Below, piece by piece: positions 19,207-29,103 of a DNA stretch of 60,172 bases (within the stretch, counting starts at the first letter, position 1; each line of letters begins with the position of its first letter). The notes below the pieces were generated by a model. It was not told the origin of the DNA. It saw only the letters and a program-made list of their open reading frames with translations, and did no database searches. The DNA is from Paramicrosporidium saccamoebae (Eukaryota; Rozellomycota), in assembly GCA_002794465.1 (NCBI GenBank), contig MTSL01000112.1:1-60172 (forward strand). The letters run 5' to 3'. The translations under genes were made by a program, and so were the position numbers.

Positions 19207-19282
19207 CGATTCTATCCAATGATTCCAAGACGCAACAGGACAAGTAGTATTCAAAATATAAGATACAGCATCTCCCTTTATA

Positions 19283-19354
19283 TCCGCATTGGTCTAGTGG
19301 CTAGGATTCCGCGCTTTCACCGCGGCGGCCGGGGTTCGATTCCCCGATGCGGAA
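19283..19354 (+). tRNA. tRNA-Glu (anticodon UUC)
   Basis: The acceptor stem pairs TCCGCAT with ATGCGGA (19283-19289 / 19347-19353), followed by discriminator A. The D arm is GGTCTAGTGGCTAGGAT. The anticodon arm CCGCG-CTTTCAC-CGCGG gives anticodon TTC, reading GAA. The T arm is CGGGG-TTCGATT-CCCCG. No intron. The internal A and B boxes (TGGTCTAGTGG, GGTTCGATTCC) are normal, and a CTTTTT run at 19355-19360 can terminate Pol III. Confidence 0.97.
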
Positions 19355-19913
19355 CTTTTTGGCTACCGAAGAGCTCGACGTGATTACAGTCGCGCCATGT
19401 ATGTACTTTATTATCGATTAGTCAATAGCGTCTTTCAATCGTATCTCAGCGTGACCATATCTTTGAGTATCTACCAGAGATCATCGCGAATAAGGGCCAT
19501 ACCTTTACTGGTTACACTTTTTGTTGCAATATTGGGATCTTGGGACCTGTCGCCTAGATTAATACGTATATACAAGAGGTTTTAGATTAGTTTGAGGTGT
19601 ATTCGAATACTTCCAGATCTACTTACCATCATGTATCTCAAATAAGTAAACAAGGAGTGTTTTAGCAGTCGCCCATGTTCCAATATCTTCTCTCGGCCCA
19701 CTGTGATCCCACGTATATTCGGGCATTAGTCCACGATTCTGTTGGGGGATATTTGCGCACGTGTTAAAGACTATAATCGATAAGATGCTTACACTCCAGA
19801 CACGATTTTTCCATTAAAGCTATACCAGCCGATCCACATGACTTTTCAATCTTTGGCAAAATTCAACGGCTTCACAGAGCGCCTGTGTTGTAGTTATATG
19901 AAACGTTTATATC
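19355..19913. other. Spacer with an unresolved minus-strand exon-like stretch
   Basis: No gene could be completed. On the minus strand about 19627-19780 is open and protein-like (SILSIIVFNTCANIPQQ, then MPEYTWDHSGPREDIGTW and LLVYLFEIHD) and ends at a strong GTAAGT donor (19621-19626). A hydrophobic segment at its N-terminal side suggests a small membrane protein. I could not find a start exon or a downstream exon with the usual ~33-nt intron, so no CDS is called. Confidence 0.3.
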
Positions 19914-20003
19914 ATGGATAGAATACTATGGTTCCTTCTTGTTGTTGGTATCGTCCTCGCGTTTTGGGAATTTGTTGCCAAAGAGATGCCGCTACAATTT
20001 TAG
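19914..20003 (+). CDS. Possible 29-aa single-span membrane peptide
   Basis: A short ATG ORF, MDRILWFLLVVGIVLAF then WEFVAKEMPLQF, looks like a tail- or signal-anchored microprotein, and it ends 12 nt from the stop of the convergent NDUFA4-like gene. No family is recognised and it is short enough to arise by chance; it could also be one exon of a larger gene. Confidence 0.25.
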   Translation: MDRILWFLLVVGIVLAFWEFVAKEMPLQF

Positions 20004-20015
20004 GATGGTATGATT

Positions 20016-20246
20016 TTAAATAACCCCAGCCTGGACACAGTCTTCTTCCCTATACTGGAAAGGGCGGCGCCGGTCGAACACCACTTGATTGTCAAAGAGC
20101 GATTTAAAGACGAGATAGGATGAGGCGAGTCCAACGGCAATGCCCACGAAAGCAATAATTGGAATGAGCTATAAAGCAATGAAGCGGGACCGGTAGAAGA
20201 ATACTTCTTTATGTTTTCCGATGAATTGTGCTGGAGTCTGCGTCAT
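20016..20246 (-). CDS. NDUFA4/MLRQ-like respiratory chain subunit
   Basis: Two exons, complement(20205..20246, 20016..20168), 36-nt intron, 64 aa. The joined protein reads QFIGKHKE-LIPIIAFVGIAVGL, then a single membrane span and FDNQVVFDRRRPFQYRE. NDUFA4 has the same order: K-K-H-P-x-LIPLxxFxGxG, then VCWDRxNPEPW. NDUFA4 was first assigned to complex I and is now regarded as a complex IV subunit. The protein is slightly shorter than the human one (81 aa). Too short and split to be obvious as an ORF; assignment rests on the motif order and open joined frame. Confidence 0.75.
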
Positions 20247-20328
20247 TCCTTGCAACTCCGACAAGGGTCCAAGGCCCGGCCATTAGCTGTCAGCGTTCAA
20301 GACAGATGTAGGCTGGTTCAATCCATGT

Positions 20329-21078
20329 TCATATTCCTGATCTAAACCCAGCCAACGTTAACTGACACTCGAGCGTCTCTGAAGGAGCAAGTGGACACCT
20401 TACAATGGTCACAATCCTCGTGCTCGTATTCTCGGAAACTCTTTCAATCCGCAATCGGCTGGTGACACAGTTAGACCAGGAAAGTCCAAGCGCAGGCTTG
20501 AATAATAAAGAGTTCGTTCCTTCGCTTAGATCTGCCGTAACTTGATTAATGCAAATCACAGGAATCGAGTGCTCCGCGGCCGTACGATACAATGCTTTCG
20601 CAATTGAGTAAAGTGACGCGGTAACTTCGTTTGTGCGTTGACACGGCCTAAAATTGGAGGAAATAGAATCGATTATCACCAAGTTCACATTTTGGTTCTG
20701 CACGAGCGGGTGCAAAAAATAGCATAAAAAATGCTCCTGAGTTTCCAGGTCCCCCAAATGTTGCACAATTATTCTTTCAGCAGCATCTTCAAACCCGAGG
20801 CCATAGAGTTGCTCAAACCTTTTTACACTGAATGTATCGTCCGTGCAAACGTAAATCGCTCTAAAAGTCTCATCGCGGCGTAGACAGGATGCTACGACTT
20901 GAAGGGCAAAGGTGCTCTTTCCAGAACCGCTCGGACCAAATAACTCAATAATTCCGGGCGTAGAAACAATTGGTTGCATCATATTTTGCAAATTTTTGTC
21001 GTCATTTGTAAATCGGTTTGGACCAACACAAACATTTTGCACCAAATCCATGCCACTCTGCCATTCATCATGTGTCAT
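20329..21078 (-). CDS. RecA/RAD51-family recombinase paralog, XRCC3/Rad57-like
   Basis: 249 aa, ATG at 21078. Walker A GPSGSGKS at 48-55, Walker B LVIIDSI near 130, and YVCTDDTFSVKRFEQL and INQVTAD...PALGLSWSNC, which parallel ICTEDAFPHKRL, INQVTEA and PALGITWAN of XRCC3. It lacks the N-terminal helix-hairpin-helix region, so it is shorter than human XRCC3 (346 aa). RAD51 paralogs help load or stabilise RAD51 filaments in homologous recombination. 32 nt separate it from the upstream gene on the same strand. Confidence 0.8.
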   Translation of the reverse strand: MTHDEWQSGMDLVQNVCVGPNRFTNDDKNLQNMMQPIVSTPGIIELFGPSGSGKSTFALQVVASCLRRDETFRAIYVCTDDTFSVKRFEQLYGLGFEDAAERIIVQHLGDLETQEHFLCYFLHPLVQNQNVNLVIIDSISSNFRPCQRTNEVTASLYSIAKALYRTAAEHSIPVICINQVTADLSEGTNSLLFKPALGLSWSNCVTSRLRIERVSENTSTRIVTIVRCPLAPSETLECQLTLAGFRSGI

Positions 21079-21110
21079 TTACGTATAAGCCTGGGTGCTC
21101 TCATTTATTT

Positions 21111-22238
21111 TTACTTACCTTGCATGTTGTCAAACATAATATTAAAGGTTCCATTGACTGCCTCGTCGGCTTTTTGCGTCAAATTTTCCAAGTTGTACTT
21201 TCGAGCAAGATCTGCATGAATTTTTTTGTATTCGGGGTCATTAAAGATGTGCTGTTTTTCATTTGCAGCTTTTCTATAAAAATCCCAGGCATGCTTTCTA
21301 AGTGTGTCGTCTCCCATTGTCGCCATTCTGGCAAGACGTGATGCCTGTAGTTTTGACGCCGACACCTCCACGTTTTCCGCGGCGGTCTTGAGACTTCGAA
21401 GGATCGCGGAATCTCCAACTGGCAAATCGATAATAAAAACAGCCAAAAGTGTGATCAGGAGAACAACGTGTCGTACAAGTGCGATTTGTTCCGGGCGTGT
21501 CAAATAATTTTCACTCGGGGAAGAGGAGTAGAGTTCAATATTGAAACTATCCGAGAATAACCATTCATAGGACTCGTAAGTTAGAGTAAGAATACAAATC
21601 AGCAGAACAATATTGCGCCAGCGGTATTTGCGAGCGGATACAGTAGCAAACCCAGCAACAGCCAAAGACAAAAGATAGTCCTTGAAAACACTTGGTGCAA
21701 TTAGGCCGGCACGTGAAAGAGTAGTGCCATCAAATACCTCATTGTCCATTGCGTCCGGACCAAAGAGCACATACTTTTGGCGGTTTTCGTTAACCCGCAA
21801 GTCCATGGACAGCAATTCAAGCTTGATATACTCTTCTTCCAGCGAAACAAATGGTGTATACACTTTCTGGAGCACTTCCCGATCTGAAGAGTCCCTTACC
21901 ATAGAGCGCCTCAAAGATAGCATTTCACGAAAAACTGCATCTTCCACTTCTCGAGCATTGACATAATCGCGAAACCTGTTTCGAATCAAGTATGCCGGAG
22001 AGTTAATGTTCGTTTTCGTTAAGGCAAAGTACAACTGCTCTGGGTTTCCGATACTGCAAAAGAGGTTCACCAAAAGACCTGCTAAAACTGCCAGAGAGAT
22101 TTTCTCGAGCCACGACTTTTTGCCGAAGAATACGACATGGCTTTTCCAATTCAGTATAGACTTTATAATACCCACGGTTTTTGAGAGGATATGGGGGAGA
22201 AACAAGAAGAAGGCGAGCTTTCCGAGGTTGGCCCACAT
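21111..22238 (-). CDS. Orphan multi-pass membrane protein
   Basis: 375 aa, ATG at 22238. Not recognised. Hydrophobic segments lie near residues 5-20, 45-65, 185-205, 208-225 and 262-280. A charged, probably coiled stretch (~85-150: REVEDAVFREMLSLRRSM) separates the first two from the rest, and the C-terminal ~90 residues are soluble and helical (KLQASRLARMATMGDD, YKKIHADLARKYNLENL). The stop codon lies in GGTAAGTAA; a 28-nt splice there would add only a few residues, so I keep the simple stop. Divergent from MRG15 (51 nt). Confidence 0.7.
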   Translation of the reverse strand: MWANLGKLAFFLFLPHILSKTVGIIKSILNWKSHVVFFGKKSWLEKISLAVLAGLLVNLFCSIGNPEQLYFALTKTNINSPAYLIRNRFRDYVNAREVEDAVFREMLSLRRSMVRDSSDREVLQKVYTPFVSLEEEYIKLELLSMDLRVNENRQKYVLFGPDAMDNEVFDGTTLSRAGLIAPSVFKDYLLSLAVAGFATVSARKYRWRNIVLLICILTLTYESYEWLFSDSFNIELYSSSPSENYLTRPEQIALVRHVVLLITLLAVFIIDLPVGDSAILRSLKTAAENVEVSASKLQASRLARMATMGDDTLRKHAWDFYRKAANEKQHIFNDPEYKKIHADLARKYNLENLTQKADEAVNGTFNIMFDNMQGK

Positions 22239-22289
22239 GTAAATTTAAGTATGCCCTGAAAACATTAACTATTATATAGGGTAAGAAGC

Positions 22290-23311
22290 ATGGATTCGCA
22301 AACGAAGCCTTCTTACCTGAAAGGCACAAAGGTCCTTTGTTATCATGGCCCGCTCCTTTACGAAGCCAAGGTTTAAAAGACGGCGTAGACCTAATTATAG
22401 ATAATAGATATTGAAGCGTGGAGGGAGCTGGGGGACCGTGGGGGGTGCTCATTCTACTTTGTGCATTATAAAGGCTGGAAGACAAAGTATTATTAATTTG
22501 ACAGTATCTGACAACTAGATGGGATGAATGGGTCCCCGAGGATAGACTTGTAAGACTTGATCCCGAAGGAATTGCTTTCGCCAAAGAGCTAAGGAGCGAG
22601 CATGCCAAGTCCGACATGAATCCTCGGAAGCGAAGACAGAGTGTCGATAACCTGGCAAGTGAATTGTCAGGTGTAGACGAATCAGAGATTATTGAGCCTA
22701 ATTTGATTTTGCACAAGAGCCCCAAATTAGTGCACGGCGTCAAGTCCATACACATTAATTTGGGGAACTGGGCCAGGCGGATTCTCTATAATGACTGGGA
22801 CATTATATCCAAGAAACAGTGCCTCCATTGCATCCCAGCCCAGATTACAGCAAAAATGGCCATCGACAAATTTCTCAGGACTCATCCTTCAGATTTGTAT
22901 TTTTCAACCGCACAAAGACTAATTACTAGACAAGTTATTCAATTTTGTGACGGACTTGTGCACTATTTTAATATTATGATCGGGAGGACTCTTTTATACC
23001 GGTTTGAACGACCACAATTTCTCGATGTGCTCCAAGATTCACTCAAATCGCCTGCTGACGTGTACGGACCTGAATACCTCGTCCGTTTATTACGTAATTT
23101 TTTTGCAGTGGTAACCTAGTGTTTAGTGAAGCTGCCCGTATTATTGACCGACTCCGGGCTGTACAATGTTGGTACGTCTTCTTGTGTGCGCCAGTTTGGC
23201 GCAGTCACTAGACAATTTTTGAATTTTTTAGAGTCTAACTATTCTTCATTATTTGTGTCTATCCCGGAGTCTGCAGCTCCAAGTTATGTGACACGTGTAA
23301 AATCTGCATAA
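22290..23311 (+). CDS. EAF3: MRG15/Eaf3 chromatin protein (chromodomain + MRG domain)
   Basis: Four exons (22290..22370, 22401..22486, 22519..23093, 23127..23311) with 30-, 32- and 33-nt introns, 308 aa. The chromo-barrel (~10-75) reads KVLCYHGPLLYEAK, FYFVHYKGWK and KWDEWVPEDRLV; the MRG domain (~130-300) has NDWDIISKK, HYFNIMIGRTLLYRFERPQ and YGPEYLVRLL. The family (MRG15, Eaf3, Alp13) is shared by NuA4 acetyltransferase and Rpd3S-type deacetylase complexes and reads H3K36 methylation. A further in-frame 33-nt candidate intron at ~23173 (GTACGTCTTC...GCGCAG) could be optional. The end overlaps TRAPPC10 3' sequence (11 nt between stops). Confidence 0.93.
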
Positions 23312-23322
23312 TAAATTTCAAT

Positions 23323-26300
23323 TTATGTAGAAATTGATCCTTGATCATTCCCAGATGATAGAATAATTGTTCTACTATCAATTTTTCCTGGAAAAACTTG
23401 GCAGATGTGAGGAACTGAAATGACTTTGGTTTCAACATAAATATCTGGTATGCTAGATGCACTCCAATTTAGTTGAACTGTGGGGAGCCCGAGAGTGCCA
23501 GGTCTAATTGGAACCAAATCAAATGTCTGTTTGATTGATGGACACTCACGAGATAACTGAACGTTTCCGATTACTTTTCCTGAAAGCAACCAGCAGTCGG
23601 GACTATAATCAAGCTCATATTTGACATCCACGGCCCAAGACTCTAATATGGATGTCTCGGATCTAAGCAAGGAGATTTCTACAGAAGCAGGGAGATGTGT
23701 TCCAACCTTGAGACTAGATATACACGCTGATAAAGTAGCAGTGATGATCCCCGTAGGGCTTGATTTAGCAAGCAGCGGGGCGTAAAATGTTAAAGCGGGA
23801 AACAAGTCGGTCTTTAAAGCAAGATGCTGCACAGTCTCTGTAATTGTTCTTGGGACAATACGGTAGAACTCTTGAGTCGGGTTAATGAGCTAATAATGAG
23901 TTCATGCGGCGATAAGCTACCGTGATGTCATGTCTGCAAAAGTAACCCTTCAAGCCATCTGAAAATTCAAACCATGACTCTGACAGTTTCAAAGGGGCCT
24001 GTCCGTCCGACAGTGAAACGGCAAACTGTTCAAGAGTCTGATCACCAGTGAGATAACAACTTTTGGTGTGATACTTCCACGGTGATAGGATCTCTATGCC
24101 GACGAGCTGTGAAATGTGGTGATCTTGCTGGTCACTCGTTTTTAGTTGAACCTGAGCATTAAATTCAATTCGACCCCTCGCATTGTCAGGTAGATACAGA
24201 GCAGTCTTGCGGCAACTTTGAGGCGGGATTTTTGGCAATGCAATCAGCTGATTATTAACTTTTGTAACCTGAGCTTCCACAGCATCACCAGACCATGCCA
24301 CCTCGGTAGGGAGCCTGAGCTCTGAATCTGTAGGCACGAGGCTCAAAGTCCCCGAGGTAACTTTGTGATCGAATGTGTTCAGCACTAGTTGGATCTGAGG
24401 GCGGCCAATTATAACTATTGAGTTAGACGTAACTGTAAATTTCACCTTTAGAAGGAATCTCCAGTGAAATGGAAAGGACTGACGGCTCATTTCGAATCTC
24501 AATACTTTGCTTTTTGGGGAGAGTTAGAAAGTCTTTAACAAATCGAACGGATCCAATTCCTATAGTCATCCCTACGGGCGTAAATGTGCCGGGAGACAGC
24601 AATGATGACTACCAATGTCAGAAAATTTTTAAAGAATCATACCGAGCACTTCAAGCCGATCGAAGACAGACCGGGCGAGAGAATTACCGATTCGGCTCTG
24701 AATACAATATCGCATCTATCCTTGGCAAGGACTAACTCGACAAAATCAAGCTCCAAGGGATATTGATAGGGCCAATCGACAAATGCAAGCAGTTTGTCAG
24801 TGCGCAGGCTGTCGTCTTGCTGAGACTTGAATGGATGAAATCTGAAAAATGGATCCATAGGAACCTGCAATGTATTCTGGGATTCCCGAATCAAAACGGA
24901 GAGTTCTGGCAATATGCGGTCCACATTTTCTGCCATAATGATCCCGACACTCCATGCCTCGAGAATATCTTCAATAGCGTCACCCTGCTTTCCCAAACAT
25001 TTCCTACATGCTGCACGCAGTTCAAATAGGCGACACAAGAGATACGGCCAGTTCTCGGACCTTTGGGGCCCGATCAATGTCGTGAGTTTTGTTTCGGCTT
25101 CCATGTATTCTCCACACAAACATTCAATGACCGCCAGTTCACAGTTCGACATGCTGATGCGGCGATTTAGTCTTTTGGGAATCAAACCTGCAATGGTCTC
25201 TTTTGTCAAAAAAACATAACATGAGAGAAAAATATCAACAGCATCTGTTATTTCATTCCATTTCGACATCTTTGTGACTACAAAGTCATGGAGCTTAGTG
25301 GAGCCTGCAGCCTGAAGAATATTAGGCTGAAGTGCCACCGATCTTCCATCAATAAACGCCGCGAAAAATCTGCTTAGAGTCCAATCTAATTGGCGCCTAG
25401 CCAGTGCACAAAGCTCTCCTCGGGCAAAAAGATACGCGGTTTGGTCTTTGCTAGGTTTTGTTTCCTTTGCCGAGATTTCTTCTGCAACACTTAGGATCAA
25501 TAATGAAATGTCAAATGTCCATGCGGCAGACTGTTCCCTATGATCACTATCACAGGTCATGTTTGCCAGCTCTATAATAAATAGGGTAGCTCTCTTGAGC
25601 ATTTCGACTGGTTTTTTTAATTCTCGCCATAACCTCAATCGACATCCAAAAAGATACATCGAAAAGTCATATACGTTTGAGCTGGACTGCATAATGGCTT
25701 CCCGAATGCTTGATGTAGGCGGCTCAAAGAGGATAGATGGAAGATTATCTACAGAGAGTTTTCCGGGTTTAAGCGCCCATTGCATAGACTGATCGTTCGA
25801 AAGCGGCCGATTGTCCATTAAGATTTCCTGGAACATTTTAAAAAGATCGTCATATACCACTAAGGATCTTTCATAAAATCCGATAGACGAATAGGAGAGA
25901 GCTAGCACTTCACTAGTGATGAAAAAAGTGCAAAAATTCCATCCGGGCAGATCCTTTTGGCCAGCCAGCCTCCTGACGTCATCCTCCATCCCTGCCATGT
26001 GAGCCCAAAAGGATGCATAGACAGCATCCGACAGAGCATCTAGGGTTGAAGACCATCCAGCATCATGCATATCCTTGAGTCTGAGCTGTACGATTCTATT
26101 GCATTTATTTCCTCCAAAATCAGTAGACAGACGTTCCAAGACAAGATCAGCGCGAGAAATGGGTTTTGAGCGACTATTTACAATATCATGTGTGGCATTT
26201 GAGCTTGTAACTTGGATTAATACCGTGTGTTGATTGCGACGAGCATGAACAACCTCAAGCCATTTGGCCACATGAGAAAGTACAACTTTTTTGTACGTCT

Positions 26301-26595
26301 CTAGCTCCTCACATGCAACCAGACACACATGCACATGCTGCTGGAGGTGTAATTTTAAAATGTCACGTCTGGTGAATGAGTCTTCAGAGAATGGACTAAA
26401 TTCAATGCCTTGCAAAGGGAAGGAAGCAGCCCCGTGGGTACTTGCCGGCGAAGAACTGGCACCTGGCTCAGCCCTCTTAAGTTTCAATCGCTTCAATAAT
26501 TCCTCATAAAAGTATGGCCATAGGTGATTTGGATCCTCGTCTAAATGCTGTCAAGTGATCGGTGGAGACCAAATACATGATGCTTGGATGGGCAT
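23323..26595 (-). CDS. TRS130: TRAPP II complex subunit TRAPPC10/Trs130
   Basis: Five exons, complement(26577..26595, 24643..26540, 24446..24608, 23921..24414, 23323..23889), introns of 36, 34, 31 and 31 nt, 1046 aa. The first intron restores the N-terminal SYEDPNHLWPYFYEELLKRL, matching the D-x-LWPxxxxxxxxRL start of the family. Further marks are VACEELETYKKVVLSHVAKW, DDVRRLAGQKDLPGWNFC and a C-terminal series of beta-sandwich (Ig-like) segments. Trs130/TRAPPC10 is specific to TRAPP II, the Golgi Rab11/Ypt31 exchange factor. Length is close to the yeast protein (1102 aa). Confidence 0.92.
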
Positions 26596-26732
26596 TTAAA
26601 TAGAAAAGATTTGTTCGTAATGGGGGTGTAAACAGGTCAATTATGAGAAGGATGATCGTGAAACGCCTAGTACGTGATACAATTTACGATTCATATTAGT
26701 ATTCCGGAACTAGTGAAGCAGCCAGCAGGCTG

Positions 26733-27805
26733 ATGTTAAGTACTAAGGAACAGGTATTTGACAGACCAGAATTTGCTGGATTGTCAAAGAAAGGTACACA
26801 CTTTTGGGACTTATTAATCGTCTGCCAGAGACTGTCAAGATGAATACTTTTCAGGCAATAAATGATTCTATGCGGCTGGCCATGGAGAGAGATCCCAATG
26901 CCCTGATTTTTGGTGAAGATGTTGGGTTCGGAGGTGTCTTTCGCTGCACGCTGGACCTCCGAAAGAAATTTGGCGATATGCGCGTCTTTAACACTCCGCT
27001 CACAGAGCAAGGCATTGCAGGCTTTGCCGCAGGTGCCGCAGTTATGGGAACAACAGTGATCGCTGAAATTCAATTTGCAGATTATATATTCCCGGCATTT
27101 GACCAAATTGTTAACGAGATTGCAAAATACAGATATCGGAGTGGAGGAATGTTTGATGTTGGTTCTCTGGTGATCCGCGCTCCTTGTGGCGCTGTCGGCC
27201 ACGGAGGACTCTATCATTCCCAAAGCCCCGAGGCATACTTTGCCCACACACCAGGCCTCAAGGTTATTGTCCCACGCGGCCCAATCCAGGCCAAAGGGCT
27301 GTTGACTTCGGCAATCAAAGACAAGAATCCAGTTTTATTTTTTGAACCGAAAATTCTGTATCGATCTGCCGTGGAACAGGTGCCAGTGGAGGATTATTCA
27401 CTTCCGTTGGGGAAAGCAGAGGTCTTGATTGAAGGTAAAGACTGTACCTTGGTAGGCTGGGGGTCTCAGCTATACGTATTGGACGCAGTTGCACAAGAAG
27501 CTGAAAAAAGTGGAATTTCCTGTGAGCTAATTGACTTAAGATCGATTGCGCCATGGGATTGTGAAACTGTAACTAACTCTGTGCGCAAGACTGGCCGTCT
27601 TGTGATTGCCCACGAGGCACCCAAGACTGGCGGATTTGCTGCTGAAATTGCCTCTACAATTCAAGAGACCTGTTCGATGGATCTAAAGGCGCCCGTCTTA
27701 AGAGTTTGTGGATGGGACACTCCGTTCCCTCTAATCTTTGAAAAATTTTACTTGCCAGACCTTACAAGATGTCTCCAGGCTGTAAGGCAGGCAGTATCGT
27801 TTTAG
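26733..27805 (+). CDS. BCKDHB: Branched-chain 2-oxoacid dehydrogenase E1 beta subunit
   Basis: Two exons (26733..26793, 26829..27805), 35-nt intron, 345 aa. Joined, the N-terminus runs [15 protein letters not shown] into the conserved E1-beta core: [89 protein letters not shown]. It pairs with E1-alpha and thiamine pyrophosphate in mitochondrial breakdown of leucine, isoleucine and valine. The lead ([16 protein letters not shown]) is short and not a typical presequence, so an extra 5' exon is possible. Confidence 0.95.
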
Positions 27806-27820
27806 CCAATATACTATTAT

Positions 27821-28105
27821 TTATTGCTCAGTGCTGCCCGTGGCTGCCAGCTCGGCTGCCTCGCGTTCATAAAATAGCGGGTCCTTCCTCATGCTGTGGT
27901 GATAGTACTGATTAGCCCAGACAAGTAGATAATATCCACCAGCGGCAATACTTGCAAAGTAAGCGACGCCTGTCCAATGCAGTTTTGCCAAGTTTTTGAT
28001 TTCTCTTCCGAATCCAGCAAAGGCACGCTGACGGAAGGGAGACACGCTAAAGATGTAAATCCCCTTGGCGCGCGTCATCCACCAGGCATTGTTTCTCGTC
28101 ACCAT
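27821..28105 (-). CDS. QCR8: Ubiquinol-cytochrome c reductase subunit 8 (QCR8/UQCRQ)
   Basis: 94 aa from ATG 28105; the frame continues upstream without an ATG and would overlap the PARL promoter. It has the QCR8 hallmark KGIYIFSVSPFRQRAFAG (family: KGI..YSLSPFxQRxxxG), one membrane span (GVAYFASIAAGGYYLLVWA) and a charged tail RKDPLFYEREAAE. QCR8 is a small inner-membrane subunit of complex III. Its stop is inside AATAAA and lies 15 nt from the BCKDHB stop. Confidence 0.88.
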   Translation of the reverse strand: MVTRNNAWWMTRAKGIYIFSVSPFRQRAFAGFGREIKNLAKLHWTGVAYFASIAAGGYYLLVWANQYYHHSMRKDPLFYEREAAELAATGSTEQ

Positions 28106-28189
28106 TCCCTCGCTTCTCTTCAAAGTCCGAAGACTACCGGGGCGTTGGAGTTGCAGGCGTCGAGGCGCTGAAGAGTTGCACCTGTCAAC

Positions 28190-29056
28190 ATGAGCAGGAC
28201 GCACTATTTTCGGAATTTATTCTCAAAGCGGACCTATCGCTGGTATGTTCCAGACACACCGAGATATCCTGCATGGTCATATGTTCTTATGGTGGTGGGC
28301 GGCTCTACTGTCGCCTACTCAGCCGCCATGATAGTCGACATTGAGCGGGATAAGACCCGCCGGCGGAGGTGGATCTCTCCACCAAAGAACAGCATCGGTT
28401 ATGATAATAATGCTTCGTTGGCCAGCTGGTGGAATGGACGCAGGGAGAGCGAGAAAACCATCATATCACTTATTGGCATAAATGGGCTAGTATTTTTAGC
28501 ATGGAAGTTTCCAGGTTTGCAGACTTTCATGTCTCGATATTTCATGCATTCGACTCGCTCACATCCGATAACCATGCTCAATTCGAGCTTTAGTCATGTA
28601 TCGGGGATGCACTTTCTAGTCAATATGATTGCCCTCTACAGCTTTGGCCGGATGCTGCATGAAAAGATGGGACGAGAGCAGTTTTTGGCATTTTACCTTA
28701 GTGCTGGCCTCGCCTCCAGCGCAGGTAGTCACATGGTTCGGAGTATTAGAGGTGATTTTGCAAAGTCATTGGGTGCATCAGGGGCAGTTTTTGCTGTGGC
28801 CGCTGGATGTGCGCACCAGCCCGATGTAAGGGTCTCACTCATCTTCCTACCATTTGTCTCTATTCCAATCGGATATGCTCTGCCCGCAATGATGGCATAT
28901 GACGCAATTGGATTGGTTAAACGATGGGCAACCTTTGATCATGCAGCCCATCTTTCTGGAGCTCTCTTTGGTTATATTTTTTATACTGCCAGCACACGAC
29001 ACATCTGGCCGCAGAGATATAATATTTTGAAATCTGTAGGCTATCCAATAAAGTAA
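28190..29056 (+). CDS. Mitochondrial rhomboid protease (PARL/Pcp1 type)
   Basis: 288 aa from ATG 28190. A basic N-terminus (presequence-like) and one early membrane span (~25-45) precede a rhomboid core of about six spans. The catalytic serine is in SLGASGAVFAV (~195) and the histidine in DHAAHLSGALFGY (~251); HVSGMHFLVNMIALYSFG is the conserved first-loop/HxxxN segment. The extra N-terminal span and domain order fit PARL/Rbd1-type inner-membrane rhomboids, which cleave cytochrome c peroxidase, PINK1 or PGAM5 in other organisms. It is followed by NDC80 after 47 nt; AATAAA precedes its stop. Confidence 0.9.
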   Translation: MSRTHYFRNLFSKRTYRWYVPDTPRYPAWSYVLMVVGGSTVAYSAAMIVDIERDKTRRRRWISPPKNSIGYDNNASLASWWNGRRESEKTIISLIGINGLVFLAWKFPGLQTFMSRYFMHSTRSHPITMLNSSFSHVSGMHFLVNMIALYSFGRMLHEKMGREQFLAFYLSAGLASSAGSHMVRSIRGDFAKSLGASGAVFAVAAGCAHQPDVRVSLIFLPFVSIPIGYALPAMMAYDAIGLVKRWATFDHAAHLSGALFGYIFYTASTRHIWPQRYNILKSVGYPIK

Positions 29057-29103
29057 TCTGATTGGTCACCTCTTTGGAGGCGGGAAATTGCTTCGTATTA
29101 GCC

